A stretch of 64,000 bases of DNA, taken from Lewinella sp. LCG006 (GTDB taxonomy: Bacteria > Bacteroidota > Bacteroidia > Chitinophagales > Saprospiraceae). The position numbers were made by a program, and so were the translations under genes. The notes under the pieces were generated by a model, which worked only from the letters and a program-made list of their open reading frames with translations, was not told where the DNA came from and did not search any database. The stretch lies in the NCBI RefSeq assembly GCF_040784935.1, contig NZ_CP160680.1:5933802-5997801 (forward strand), written 5' to 3'. Positions 17,667-26,047 of this stretch are shown one piece after another; positions within the stretch are counted from its first letter, which is position 1, and each line of letters starts with the position of its first letter.

Positions 17667-18140
17667 TTATTCTTTTTTCGTGATCTCTTTGATTCTGCTC
17701 ATGATCTCGCCAATGGGAAATTGCTCCTCCGAAATCGCGTGCGTTTTTCCGCCTTCTTGCTCAATAACCAAAAAGGTAACGGTCTTTGTGGTGGCTTGCG
17801 CCTGAAACACAGAAGCACTTTTGTCTTGTTTGAAATAGATCTTCCGAATTTCTCCATAAGGGATTTCGTCAACACCTACCTGGAGTCCCTCCGTGTAAAG
17901 CGCTACTTTCCCTTGTTTGCGTAAACTCCAGCCGCTGAAAAAAGCAGTTCCGAAGGCCATTAGTCCTACAAAAAAAGCCAGCATTGCCAGGATGCTGTTG
18001 CTCGTGTAAGTACGACCACTAGCGGGCTTCTTGAGCAAGTAATAGGCTGTGCTAAAACCAGCAAGAGCCAAGAAAATGCCTAGCCAAAGGTAGAACTTAT
18101 CGTCAGAAGTAGGCGTAAATTTATAAAGTAATTCAGTCAT
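17667..18140 (-). CDS. Membrane protein with two helices and a small cytoplasmic domain
   Basis: The 157-residue protein has two transmembrane helices (about residues 18-37 and 48-68) and a C-terminal beta-rich domain of about 85 residues (VALYTEGLQVGVDEIPYGEIRKIYF style) that recalls bacterial PH-like domains. Function is not recognised. Its start overlaps the end of the DUF4340 gene by 8 bp, so the two are translationally coupled and may act together at the membrane. Confidence 0.65.
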   Translation of the reverse strand: MTELLYKFTPTSDDKFYLWLGIFLALAGFSTAYYLLKKPASGRTYTSNSILAMLAFFVGLMAFGTAFFSGWSLRKQGKVALYTEGLQVGVDEIPYGEIRKIYFKQDKSASVFQAQATTKTVTFLVIEQEGGKTHAISEEQFPIGEIMSRIKEITKKE

Positions 18141-19068
18141 GATGATTGATCCATTTTAACCACGGTTGAATAAGTTGAGCGTGCAGGCCAGCACTGTCAC
18201 TACTGATCCAGGTACCCTTGAATTGCTGAGAATGAAGCAAATAGGGGTCTTGCCGACTGGTATCTCGATAGCAATCCAGCAAAAGGGAGTCATCCCCTTG
18301 ATAGATGGTGAGTTGCCAATAACGCAAGGAATCCATGCTTAATTCGTTGATGTCATCGGCAAAATATTGCCCCTTTAGATCATTAAGTTGTTGGAGGTAA
18401 TTCATCCACAACAAGCTATCGCCAGGGTCCTGTTGATTAAGACTCAATTGATTTTGGCGATTCCGAATCATCAGCAAAGTGTCTAGGCCAAAGTATAATT
18501 TCAAACTGTCAGTAAAGGCTTCACTGTGGAGCAACTGGTTTCGCCGAAAGGCAGATAAGTCACCACTAAACATACTCAGGGCCAAGCCATTGATTGTAAA
18601 CACTTCCTTTTGATATTCCAGTCGAGTATACGCCTGCACCGACTTTTCTTCGGCAGAATAAGTATAGCGACCGATGCGCACACAGCTGGGTTCATCTTCC
18701 GCAAAATGAAGGCACAGTAATATTCCTTGTTTTGGGCCCAAGCCAAAAGACTCCCACTCGGCTTCCTGTTGGCTAACTAATGCGGAAGTCCTGATGTCAC
18801 GCAAACGCCTCAACAAATCCTCCACAGCTTCGTTGGCAGCAGCCTCATTGACATTCTGTTGGGTCAGTAGCCATCGATCATCATGTCTTAGAATGCTAAA
18901 AGGCAGGTTGCCAGCTTTGTGAATGTCAATCTTGATCACTTCTTTCGGCACAAAATCCAAGAGTACCGAATGGAAGCTATTGCTGCGTTGTTGTTGAAAG
19001 TACTGACTGATTCCGTACACTATGACCAGCAGCCCAAAGCCAAGGATCCACAAGCGGTTTTTAGCCAT
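18133..19068 (-). CDS. DUF4340-like membrane-anchored protein
   Basis: The 311-residue protein has an N-terminal transmembrane helix (LWILGFGLLVIVYGISQYF) followed by an extracytoplasmic domain with the DUF4340 pattern (FVPKEVIKIDIHKA, WLLTQQNVNEAAAN as the PADxxxV-type segment, and RNQLL). DUF4340 proteins occur beside gliding/ABC-transport genes in other bacteria; here the partners are rdgB and a small membrane protein. The start overlaps the rdgB stop by 8 bp. Confidence 0.7.
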   Translation of the reverse strand: MAKNRLWILGFGLLVIVYGISQYFQQQRSNSFHSVLLDFVPKEVIKIDIHKAGNLPFSILRHDDRWLLTQQNVNEAAANEAVEDLLRRLRDIRTSALVSQQEAEWESFGLGPKQGILLCLHFAEDEPSCVRIGRYTYSAEEKSVQAYTRLEYQKEVFTINGLALSMFSGDLSAFRRNQLLHSEAFTDSLKLYFGLDTLLMIRNRQNQLSLNQQDPGDSLLWMNYLQQLNDLKGQYFADDINELSMDSLRYWQLTIYQGDDSLLLDCYRDTSRQDPYLLHSQQFKGTWISSDSAGLHAQLIQPWLKWINHHD

Positions 19069-19651
19069 GATGCAACTGTTTTTTTAGAAAATCTTGCAAT
19101 TTGGCAATAGCTCGGCCGCGATGACTAACGGCATTTTTCTCTTCTTTGCTCATTTGTGCGAAAGTCCTGTTTTCTCCTTCGGGAATAAAAACCGGATCAT
19201 AACCAAAACCATCTTCCCCCTGCAATTCATGGCTAATACTTCCATTGACGATACCCTCAAAGAGGTATTCTTTACCGTTGATGATCAGCGCTATTACGGT
19301 ACGGAAGCGGGCTTTGCGGTTGGTGTGTGGCCCTAATTCGCGCAGCAATTTTTGCATATTTAGCCTTGCATCACGCTCAGGGCCGGCGTACCTGGCAGTA
19401 ATCACCCCCGGTGCACCATTGAGCGCTTCTACTTCCAGACCAGTATCCTCGGAAAAGCAATCATGGTGATAATGATGGTAAAGGTGACGCGCTTTTTCCA
19501 GCGCATTACCCTCTAGGGTTGGGCTGGTCTCAGGCAATTCTTCCATACAACCTACTTCTTCCAGGCTCAGAAATTGATAGTTACTTCCAAGTAGTTGTTG
19601 TACTTCTCTAATTTTATTGGGGTTGTTGGTGGCAAAGACGATGGTTTCCAT
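19061..19651 (-). CDS. rdgB: Non-canonical purine NTP pyrophosphatase (RdgB/HAM1)
   Basis: The 196-residue enzyme hydrolyses dITP, XTP and ITP to keep damaged purines out of DNA and RNA. Family motifs are complete: FATNNPNKIREVQQLL at the N-terminus, SEDTGLEVEALNGAPGV with the metal-binding Asp, ARYAG, GEDGFGYDPVFIPEG, and SHRGRA near the C-terminus. Length is typical. It lies 6 bp behind the possible HolD-like gene and overlaps the next gene. Confidence 0.95.
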   Translation of the reverse strand: METIVFATNNPNKIREVQQLLGSNYQFLSLEEVGCMEELPETSPTLEGNALEKARHLYHHYHHDCFSEDTGLEVEALNGAPGVITARYAGPERDARLNMQKLLRELGPHTNRKARFRTVIALIINGKEYLFEGIVNGSISHELQGEDGFGYDPVFIPEGENRTFAQMSKEEKNAVSHRGRAIAKLQDFLKKQLHHG

Positions 19652-19657
19652 GTTGGC

Positions 19658-20113
19658 TTATAAATATTTTGCTTTTAGCGCTTGCCAGAGTAAACCGGCT
19701 TTTTCATTTTTATTTTGTTCCCGTTCCTGACGAATTGTTTTTAAGGCATCCGTACGCAACAAAGATAAGTCACCAAGTCGAGTAAATGTATAGGGAGGAA
19801 CCTGCGCACGAATACCTACTTGGGAGAGGTCTACACCAAAAATGAATATGGTGTGGATGCCATGGTTTCGGCAAATCCGACTTAATGGCCAGTGTTTGCC
19901 GGTGGGGCAAGCCAAAAGATAGACATGCTCATTGATCGGGCTTAGGTTTACGGCTTTGAGGATGTTTTCCAGGAAAGTTTTGTCCTCACTTGGTAGTTCA
20001 GCTTGGTCATAAACAACTAAAATACCACTCTTCCCTGTGCCTTGCCACGCTTGGGGTGCCGTTTCTGCTTCCGAAAAACGGAATAATCGAAAATCGAAAA
20101 TATTGCTACTCAA
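19658..20113 (-). CDS. Unrecognised protein, possible DNA polymerase III psi (HolD)-like subunit
   Basis: The 151-residue soluble protein heads the rdgB-recQ operon. Its layout resembles E. coli psi by eye: a strand with acidic end (ILVVYDQAEL), a helix ending LKAVNLSP, a strand VYLLACPTG, and a C-terminal GLLWQALKAKYL helix reminiscent of the psi C-terminal helix. This is a weak, inferred match; a plain hypothetical protein is the safe call. The only possible start is TTG at 20113: there is no other Met in the frame and an in-frame stop lies two codons upstream. Confidence 0.55.
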   Translation of the reverse strand: MSSNIFDFRLFRFSEAETAPQAWQGTGKSGILVVYDQAELPSEDKTFLENILKAVNLSPINEHVYLLACPTGKHWPLSRICRNHGIHTIFIFGVDLSQVGIRAQVPPYTFTRLGDLSLLRTDALKTIRQEREQNKNEKAGLLWQALKAKYL

Positions 20114-20172
20114 AATTTAAAATACGTTTTTAGTTTAATTTTGGAATAATGTTCTTTTTAGAGATGCTTTGC

Positions 20173-20203
20173 TTGTGTAATTTAGAATAATTCAGTATTT
20201 TTG
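20173..20203 (+). promoter_or_regulatory. Consensus Bacteroidota promoter of ilvE
   Basis: TTG at 20173-20175 (-33 element) and TATTTTTG at 20196-20203 (-7 element, exact TAnnTTTG) are separated by 20 bp, the usual spacing. The ATG follows at 20222. Confidence 0.65.
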
Positions 20204-20221
20204 TAAAAAATAATTTGTCTA

Positions 20222-21298
20222 ATGAAGTACAATATCCAAGTCACTAAGGTACAGGAAAGCAAAGTAGCAGACGTAGATTTTGCTAATATTCCTTTTGGAC
20301 GGGTTTTTTCTGATCATATGTTCGTAGCTGATTACCGCGATGGCAAATGGCAAGATTACCGAATTATTCCTTTTGGAAACTTTTCCATGCACCCGGCTTC
20401 GATGGCGTTGCACTATGGACAGGCTATTTTCGAAGGAATGAAAGCCTCTAAGGGTAAAGATGGTGAGCCACTGTTGTTTCGTCCGGAGATGCACGCCCAG
20501 CGCATCAATCGTTCTGCGGAACGCATGATGATGCCTACTTTTCCTGAAGACGTATTCGTTGAAGCACTTCACCGTTTGATTGATGTTGATGCCGCATGGA
20601 TTCCTCCTCAAGAGGGGAGTGCCTTGTACGTACGTCCTTACATGTTTGCCACGGATGAGTTTATTGGTGTACGGCCTTCAGCTACCTACAAGTTTGTCAT
20701 CTTCACTGGCCCCGTAGGTCCTTACTATGCTAAACCAGTAAGTCTGAAAGTAGAGCAGCACTATGTACGTGCCGTACCTGGTGGCACTGGCGAAGCAAAA
20801 GCCGCGGGTAATTACGCAGGTAGCCTATTGCCAGCACACTTGGCGCAACAGCAAGGGTTTGACCAAGTTGTTTGGATGGGTGGCCCAGAAATGAAGCACA
20901 TCCAGGAAGTTGGGACGATGAACATTTTCTTTGTGATCGATGGTAAAGTTATTACACCCGCTACCGATGGTGCTATTTTGCGTGGGATTACCAGAGATAG
21001 TTTCTTGAAAATCCTTGCAGAAAAAAATATACCTTTCGAAGAGCGTCCACTAAACATCGACGAAGTTGTGGCAGCTTACAAAGCGGGTACCTTGCAAGAA
21101 GCATTTGGTGCAGGTACTGCTGCTGTTGTTTCTCACGTAGCAGAAATTGCTTATGGTGATTTACGCATGACGCTACCGCCGGTAGAAGACCGTAAGATTG
21201 GTGCAATGTTGAAAGATTACATCGATGGCCTACGTTCTGGCCGGGTGGAAGATACCCACAATTGGGTAGTGCCCGTACAACAGGTTGCCGAAGTGTAA
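20222..21298 (+). CDS. ilvE: Branched-chain amino acid aminotransferase
   Basis: The 358-residue, PLP-dependent class IV aminotransferase makes the last step of valine, leucine and isoleucine synthesis and the first of their breakdown. It follows the longer (type II) family: HYGQAIFEGMKA, LYVRPYMFATDEFIGV, and the catalytic Lys193 in GEAKAAGNYAGS, with GTMNIFFV and GTAAVVSHV at the C-terminal half. It is monocistronic, with its own promoter and terminator. Confidence 0.95.
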   Translation: MKYNIQVTKVQESKVADVDFANIPFGRVFSDHMFVADYRDGKWQDYRIIPFGNFSMHPASMALHYGQAIFEGMKASKGKDGEPLLFRPEMHAQRINRSAERMMMPTFPEDVFVEALHRLIDVDAAWIPPQEGSALYVRPYMFATDEFIGVRPSATYKFVIFTGPVGPYYAKPVSLKVEQHYVRAVPGGTGEAKAAGNYAGSLLPAHLAQQQGFDQVVWMGGPEMKHIQEVGTMNIFFVIDGKVITPATDGAILRGITRDSFLKILAEKNIPFEERPLNIDEVVAAYKAGTLQEAFGAGTAAVVSHVAEIAYGDLRMTLPPVEDRKIGAMLKDYIDGLRSGRVEDTHNWVVPVQQVAEV

Positions 21299-21328
21299 TT
21301 AGGCACTTTAAGGTGATTAAATAAAAGA

Positions 21329-21378
21329 AAAATTGGGAAGGATGAAACGAGTGTTTTATCGTTCCCGATTTTTTTTAT
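21329..21378 (+). terminator. Terminator of ilvE
   Basis: A 20-bp imperfect stem (21329-21348 with 21353-21372; G-T pairs included) with a GAGT loop is followed by a run of T, 30 bp past the ilvE stop. Confidence 0.75.
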
Positions 21379-21421
21379 ACCATTGTGAGGAATTTGACTT
21401 CCCTTACCTAGAGTACTTAGC

Positions 21422-22114
21422 ATGGCCAACACAAATTTGGTGGTAGATTTAAGGCAGATCAACATCCTGCAAGGTGAGCAGCTGGTCTTGGAAGGGGTCA
21501 ATCTACGCATCTCTAAAGGGGAATTTGTTTACCTGATCGGTAAAACAGGAAGCGGCAAGTCCAGTTTGTTGAAAACACTCTATGGCGCACTACCTCTACA
21601 CGAAGGACAAGCCAAGGTGACGGATATTGCCTTGACGAGCCTTGATCGCCACTCCATTCCAACCCTGCGCCGCAATTTGGGGATCGTTTTTCAGGACTTT
21701 AACCTGTTGACAGACCGGAGTGTCAAAGAAAATCTTGATTTTGTACTCCGTGCGACGGGCTGGGAGCAAACCCAAGAGCGCAACAACCGTATTCAACTGA
21801 TGCTGGAACAAGTGGGGCTGAATGGCTTGGAGCACAAAATGCCCCATCAGCTTTCTGGTGGAGAACAACAAAGGGTAGCTATTGCTCGCGCCCTGCTCAA
21901 TGATCCTGCCTTGATTTTAGCGGATGAGCCTACCGGCAACCTTGACCCCGAAACCAGCGACGAAATTTTGTTGCTGTTGCGCCAATTGGCAAAAAAGCAC
22001 AACACCGCCGTATTGTTTGCTACCCACGATTATCGAATTTTGGAAAATTTTCCAGCCCGGATCGTGCGCTGCTTTCAACAACGGGTGGTGAGTGATGAGG
22101 ATATTATCGTTTAG
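21422..22114 (+). CDS. ftsE: FtsE-like cell-division ABC ATPase
   Basis: The 230-residue ATPase has Walker [10 protein letters not shown] (residues 40-48), the signature [19 protein letters not shown], Walker [16 protein letters not shown] and the switch His in FATHDYRI. Among short ABC ATPases its pattern of [16 protein letters not shown] fits FtsE, which with FtsX regulates cell-wall hydrolases at the septum. ftsX is not adjacent, which is common in Bacteroidota; a LolD-type transporter role cannot be excluded. Confidence 0.8.
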   Translation: MANTNLVVDLRQINILQGEQLVLEGVNLRISKGEFVYLIGKTGSGKSSLLKTLYGALPLHEGQAKVTDIALTSLDRHSIPTLRRNLGIVFQDFNLLTDRSVKENLDFVLRATGWEQTQERNNRIQLMLEQVGLNGLEHKMPHQLSGGEQQRVAIARALLNDPALILADEPTGNLDPETSDEILLLLRQLAKKHNTAVLFATHDYRILENFPARIVRCFQQRVVSDEDIIV

Positions 22115-22128
22115 AAAACACTAACGCT

Positions 22129-22725
22129 ATGTGGTTTAGATTAATCGCGATGCTGTTTTGCATCGTGTTTTTTATCAACGGCTGTAACAGTCTTATCTCT
22201 CAGTTCTTCGGTACGCACAAGTTGCGAACATTCAGCATGGAAGAAGCAATGGAGAAAGGCATCGGTGACGCTGATTTTGTGGAGCTGACAGGTGCCTGGA
22301 AAAGTGGCGATTACATCGTTGTTCCTCCACGTACGGGCGCAGATAAAGCCATCTTGATTTTTCCCATCTTAAGCGAAAAGCAAATGGCCGCAGCTGGTGC
22401 CGGAGAGAAAGTAGAACCTGCCTTTATCGGATGGACCAAAGACTTCTCACTGGATTGTGACCTGGAAAATACTTGTGCACCTAAAATTCAGGGAGATATC
22501 AAAGGGGTAGTGAGGGAAATGCAAAAGCAGAAAAACAAAGCGCACATGCTTGCTACCAATAAATATCAACTCCCTGAGAAAGTAAGTTACATCGAAGTGG
22601 GCCGCCAACCTTTGGCCTGGTATTGGAACTTACTCTTTGTTGCAGGAGGAATTGGTTTTGCATTCTGGATCGAATCCCGAGCTCATCGAAATCGGGCAAC
22701 AACAGGGGCTGCAAAGAATTCTTAG
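22129..22725 (+). CDS. Membrane protein with central extracytoplasmic domain
   Basis: The 198-residue protein has an N-terminal hydrophobic helix with a lipobox-like end (FFINGC), a central domain of about 125 residues (containing two Cys near DLENTCAPKI), and a second transmembrane helix near residue 170-185. It starts 14 bp after the ftsE-like gene, so cotranscription is likely. No family is recognised. Confidence 0.6.
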   Translation: MWFRLIAMLFCIVFFINGCNSLISQFFGTHKLRTFSMEEAMEKGIGDADFVELTGAWKSGDYIVVPPRTGADKAILIFPILSEKQMAAAGAGEKVEPAFIGWTKDFSLDCDLENTCAPKIQGDIKGVVREMQKQKNKAHMLATNKYQLPEKVSYIEVGRQPLAWYWNLLFVAGGIGFAFWIESRAHRNRATTGAAKNS

Positions 22726-22755
22726 CACAGAGTGGGATTATTTCATCACTTAGTG

Positions 22756-22763
22756 TACTTTTG
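22756..22763 (+). promoter_or_regulatory. -7 box TACTTTTG for tpiA
   Basis: Exact TAnnTTTG match with 25 bp to the tpiA start codon; the -33 element is weak. Confidence 0.5.
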
Positions 22764-22788
22764 CCACTAACATCAAAACAAGGAACAA

Positions 22789-23547
22789 ATGAGCCATCGC
22801 AAAAATATTGTAGCAGGAAACTGGAAGATGAACAAGGACTATGAAGAAGGGCGCACCCTTGCTCGTGAAGTCGTAGCCAAACTCCAGCCTTCGGATACGA
22901 TTGTTGTTTTAGGAGCTCCGTTTATTCATCTTAAGGGGGTGTCTCATATTATTAGTGAGGTCAACAACCTTTGTCTGGCAGCCCAAAATTGTCATCAAGA
23001 AGAGGATGGTGCTTACACGGGTGAGATTTCTACGACGATGCTCCGTTCGGTAGGCTGTGATTATGTGATTCTTGGACACAGCGAACGCCGCGATTACTTT
23101 GAAGAAAGCAACCAGTTGATTAATGCCAAGGTGAAAAAAACGCTCGCCGCAGGCATGCTACCGATTTTCTGTTGTGGTGAGCAATTACCCGTAAGAGAAG
23201 CTGGTGATCACGAAAAATTAGTTGCACAACAAGTTAAAGAGGGCCTATTTGACCTAAGTGCAGAAGATTTTAGCAAAGTCGTCATTGCGTACGAACCAGT
23301 ATGGGCCATTGGTACCGGTGTAACTGCCTCGCCCGAACAAGCGCAGGAGATGCACGCTTTTATCCGCTCCCTTGTTGCGGAACACTATGGTGAAGACCTT
23401 GCTAATGCAACTTCTATTCTATACGGGGGCAGCGTGAAGCCTTCCAACGCCAAAGAATTGTTCTCCCAGAAGGATGTTGATGGTGGACTAGTAGGTGGAG
23501 CTTCATTAAATGCATCGGACTTTTTGGCGATAGTTGCAGCCATGTAA
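22789..23547 (+). CDS. tpiA: Triosephosphate isomerase
   Basis: The 252-residue enzyme interconverts dihydroxyacetone phosphate and glyceraldehyde 3-phosphate in glycolysis. The active site is complete: Asn-Lys in GNWKMN (Lys13), His in ILGHSERR, and Glu in AYEPVWAIGTG, with the phosphate loop YGGSVKPSNA and GLVGGASL. It has its own promoter. Confidence 0.97.
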   Translation: MSHRKNIVAGNWKMNKDYEEGRTLAREVVAKLQPSDTIVVLGAPFIHLKGVSHIISEVNNLCLAAQNCHQEEDGAYTGEISTTMLRSVGCDYVILGHSERRDYFEESNQLINAKVKKTLAAGMLPIFCCGEQLPVREAGDHEKLVAQQVKEGLFDLSAEDFSKVVIAYEPVWAIGTGVTASPEQAQEMHAFIRSLVAEHYGEDLANATSILYGGSVKPSNAKELFSQKDVDGGLVGGASLNASDFLAIVAAM

Positions 23548-23610
23548 GCAAAAAAATGGCAATTCGTTAATTTTTACTTTTTTTGTTGCAGGTGCTTTGC
23601 TAGAACTTGC

Positions 23611-23618
23611 TATATTTG
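23611..23618 (+). promoter_or_regulatory. -7 box TATATTTG for the S24-like regulator
   Basis: Exact TAnnTTTG match 70 bp upstream of the regulator ATG. The leader contains a small hairpin GAGCC-TTT-GGCTC at 23634-23646. Confidence 0.45.
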
Positions 23619-23688
23619 TTTTATATATGACATTGAGCCTTTGGCTCTCCCTTCGTTCTGATGCTTCAGGCGGGCTACAAATTCTGGA

Positions 23689-24528
23689 ATGAGCAACCTT
23701 GTTACACAACGCTTCATCAAATGCCACGACAAGCTAAAGTCCGATGGTACGGTGCGCTCCAGCAGGCAGTTTGCCCTTTCTGTAGATTATCTGCCTCAAA
23801 GTTTAAGCGAAATTCTTAAAGGTCGTCGTGATGCCACAGTAGGCCTCATCGAGAAGACCATCGAGAAATACAAGATCAGTCCTGTTTACTTGTTTACCGG
23901 TGATGGCCCAATGTTCATGACGGAGGAAGAGAACCAAGATTTTCGCACGCTCACCATTGTCACTACCGTAAACGAGGATGAACGTATTGTCCACGTTCCA
24001 ATACCTGCTCAGGCAGGTTATGCCGCCGAGCATACCGACCCCAATTTTGTTCAGGATTTGCCCCATTATGTCTTGCCTGATTATAAATACAAGGTAGGAA
24101 CGCACCGGTCTTTTGATGTTGCAGGGGATAGCATGGAACCCACCTTGTTTGAAGGGGATAAGGTGGTTTGTAGTTATTTGGAACCCACCCTATGGGAAAC
24201 CGGTATAAAGAGCAACTACGTTTATGTTATCATCACGAGAGCAGACGTTCTGGTAAGAAGGGTAAGCAACCTCTTGAAAGAGTCTCGTCAGTTAGAGTTG
24301 ATTTCTGACAATGCTTACTACGACCGTACGACGATAAAACTGAATGACATTCGCGAAATTTGGTACGTTCGCGCGAGGATAAGTCCATTTTTACCTTCGC
24401 CACAGAACATTAAAAACCAAGTACGAGAGGAAGTTTTTGAGCTTCGCAAAACCATGCAGCAGCAATCTCGTCTTATCGAAAACCTGAATGGCACCATCAC
24501 CCAACTGGTCAATCAGCGAAAAGATTAA
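23689..24528 (+). CDS. Helix-turn-helix regulator with LexA/S24-like domain
   Basis: The 279-residue protein has an N-terminal DNA-binding domain (SSRQFALSVDYLPQSLSEILKGRR) and a C-terminal S24/LexA-type domain with PAQAGYAAE, AGDSMEPTLFEGDKVV and YVIITRADVLVRRVSN. The Ser of GDSMEP is kept, but the position where LexA has its catalytic Lys (VKR in family members) reads VRR, so self-cleavage is doubtful. A coiled-coil tail (LRKTMQQQSRLIENLNGTI) follows. Such single regulators are frequent in Bacteroidota; the target is unknown. Confidence 0.8.
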   Translation: MSNLVTQRFIKCHDKLKSDGTVRSSRQFALSVDYLPQSLSEILKGRRDATVGLIEKTIEKYKISPVYLFTGDGPMFMTEEENQDFRTLTIVTTVNEDERIVHVPIPAQAGYAAEHTDPNFVQDLPHYVLPDYKYKVGTHRSFDVAGDSMEPTLFEGDKVVCSYLEPTLWETGIKSNYVYVIITRADVLVRRVSNLLKESRQLELISDNAYYDRTTIKLNDIREIWYVRARISPFLPSPQNIKNQVREEVFELRKTMQQQSRLIENLNGTITQLVNQRKD

Positions 24529-24531
24529 TCG

Positions 24532-24894
24532 CTACTTGGCGTATTCTCGCGTCGCCAACATCACCAGGGTGCAAGCTATTTCCACCTCAATGCCAGCCTC
24601 TTCAGCCAATCTCATCAATTGGACGTTTTCTGTTCCCGGATTGAAAATGATTCTTTTGGGCTTTAAGCCCAAAATGTAATCATAGTAGGGTTCCTGTCGC
24701 TGAGGATTAAGGTAGAGGGTTATGGTGTGAATGTCCTCCAACTCAGGCATGCCTTGCTGTATAGGAATACCAGCCACTTCTCCATGGCGAATACCCACTG
24801 CACTGACAGGATAACCTTGGTTGACGAGCCTGTGAATGGCCTGAAAAGCTATCCGATTGGGATTGGTAGTGGCACCTAAAACGAGCGTATGCAT
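24532..24894 (-). CDS. CoA-binding (Rossmann) protein
   Basis: The 120-residue protein has the short CoA-binding domain: LVLGATTNPNRIAFQAIHRL at the N-terminus, an SAVGI strand, and RIIFNPGTEN with a C-terminal helix. Such proteins resemble the CoA-binding part of succinyl-CoA synthetase; their role is unclear. The start lies 6 bp upstream of its neighbour's stop region, in the same direction as the small downstream-reading gene at 24900. Confidence 0.8.
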   Translation of the reverse strand: MHTLVLGATTNPNRIAFQAIHRLVNQGYPVSAVGIRHGEVAGIPIQQGMPELEDIHTITLYLNPQRQEPYYDYILGLKPKRIIFNPGTENVQLMRLAEEAGIEVEIACTLVMLATREYAK

Positions 24895-24899
24895 AACTA

Positions 24900-25076
24900 T
24901 TATTTACTTGTATTTCGCAATGCTTGGATCTGTTCCAGGATTTTTTCTGAAGCTTCAATTTTCTTTGCGTAAGCTTTTAAATCACCAGAACGCTGTACGT
25001 GCATCGCTTCTTCCATGATCTTTTGGTATTCTTTTTCGAGTTGAGCGACGGGGTCTTTTTTGAATAATCCAAACAT
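24900..25076 (-). CDS. Small Lacal_2735-like protein (58 aa)
   Basis: A 58-codon minus-strand frame starts MFGLFKKDPVAQLEKEY and ends with a second charged helix (EASEKILEQIQALRN). The MFGLFKK start and the two-helix, Lys/Glu-rich layout match the small Lacal_2735 family of Bacteroidota and gamma-proteobacteria, of unknown function. It ends 5 bp before the CoA-binding gene starts on the same strand, so the two form an operon. It is divergent from the DUF481-like gene. Confidence 0.75.
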   Translation of the reverse strand: MFGLFKKDPVAQLEKEYQKIMEEAMHVQRSGDLKAYAKKIEASEKILEQIQALRNTSK

Positions 25077-25086
25077 CTTTCTTAAT

Positions 25087-25094
25087 TACCTTTG
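25087..25094 (+). promoter_or_regulatory. -7 box TACCTTTG for the DUF481-like gene
   Basis: Exact TAnnTTTG match, 43 bp before the ATG at 25138. The -33 element is weak. Confidence 0.4.
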
Positions 25095-25137
25095 GTACTT
25101 CTTTGAAACACCAGACCTTTCAATTTGTTGCTTAATT

Positions 25138-25908
25138 ATGAGATTTACGGAAGTTAGAAATATCATCCTTGCCTTTGCACTTTTAGGAAGCATCACCACA
25201 AACGGGCAAATTGTCAATATAGAAGACAAAAGAGCCAACCTGGATACCGTTGGCTGGTTTTGGCAACTGGATTTTGGAGGTAAGCTGACCGAAAACACCA
25301 GGTCTGTTCTGGCTTTGAATGGAGCGATAAGAGTAGATCAAATCAAAGATCATTCACAATGGTTATTTCTCGTCAATTACAACCTGGTCAAGGCCGATGA
25401 AGATCGTTTTGTAAATGATGGTTTTGGTCATCTCCGGTTTGGACAGCAGATCAATGAAAGATGGACCTGGGAAACTTTTGGACAACTCCAGTACAATCGC
25501 CGTCTCCTGATTGATTTTCGTGCCTTAGCGGGAACTGGGCCCCGCTTGCAGATTAGAGAGCAAGAAAACTGGGAACTGGCCCTGGGCTTGCTCTACATGT
25601 TCGAATACAACGAATTGGAAGAGGGAGAAATCACCAGGAATGACAACCGCTTGAGCAGTTATTTAAGTGCACGTGTCAAAGTAGGACAACACGCAAGTTT
25701 TGCCAGCACTTCCTATTACCAGCCTTTAGTCTCCCGGCTGGGAGAGAGCCGACTTTCATCCGTCAATACCATATCCATCAGCCTAAATGAACGAATTGCT
25801 TTCGGAAGCAGTTTTAGTATCACCTATGATGGCCTTTTGGCCCAATTGCTGCCGGACATTCCAGCCACCAGTTATATCTGGAACAATACCCTCCGACTAA
25901 GATTTTAA
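25138..25908 (+). CDS. DUF481-type outer-membrane protein
   Basis: The 256-residue protein starts at ATG 25138, which gives a signal peptide (IILAFALLGSITTNGQ). The rest is a series of amphipathic strands with aromatic ends (WFWQLDFGG, WETFGQLQYNRR, NWELALGLLYMFEY, TLRLRF at the end), as in DUF481 barrels. It probably sits in the outer membrane. The longer frame from 25060 has no signal peptide at its start and is not used. Confidence 0.7.
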   Translation: MRFTEVRNIILAFALLGSITTNGQIVNIEDKRANLDTVGWFWQLDFGGKLTENTRSVLALNGAIRVDQIKDHSQWLFLVNYNLVKADEDRFVNDGFGHLRFGQQINERWTWETFGQLQYNRRLLIDFRALAGTGPRLQIREQENWELALGLLYMFEYNELEEGEITRNDNRLSSYLSARVKVGQHASFASTSYYQPLVSRLGESRLSSVNTISISLNERIAFGSSFSITYDGLLAQLLPDIPATSYIWNNTLRLRF

Positions 25909-26047
25909 AATCCAGGAAGCAATCTGGATGACCTTAGGTGATCGTCCAAGCAGTCCTTCGAGTTGTCGCAGGATAATTCGGGTTTTCACAGGTTAAAAAA
26001 TTTTAAAGCTGTGTTGATCTGTCTGATCTGTTTGATACGTGTTCCAT

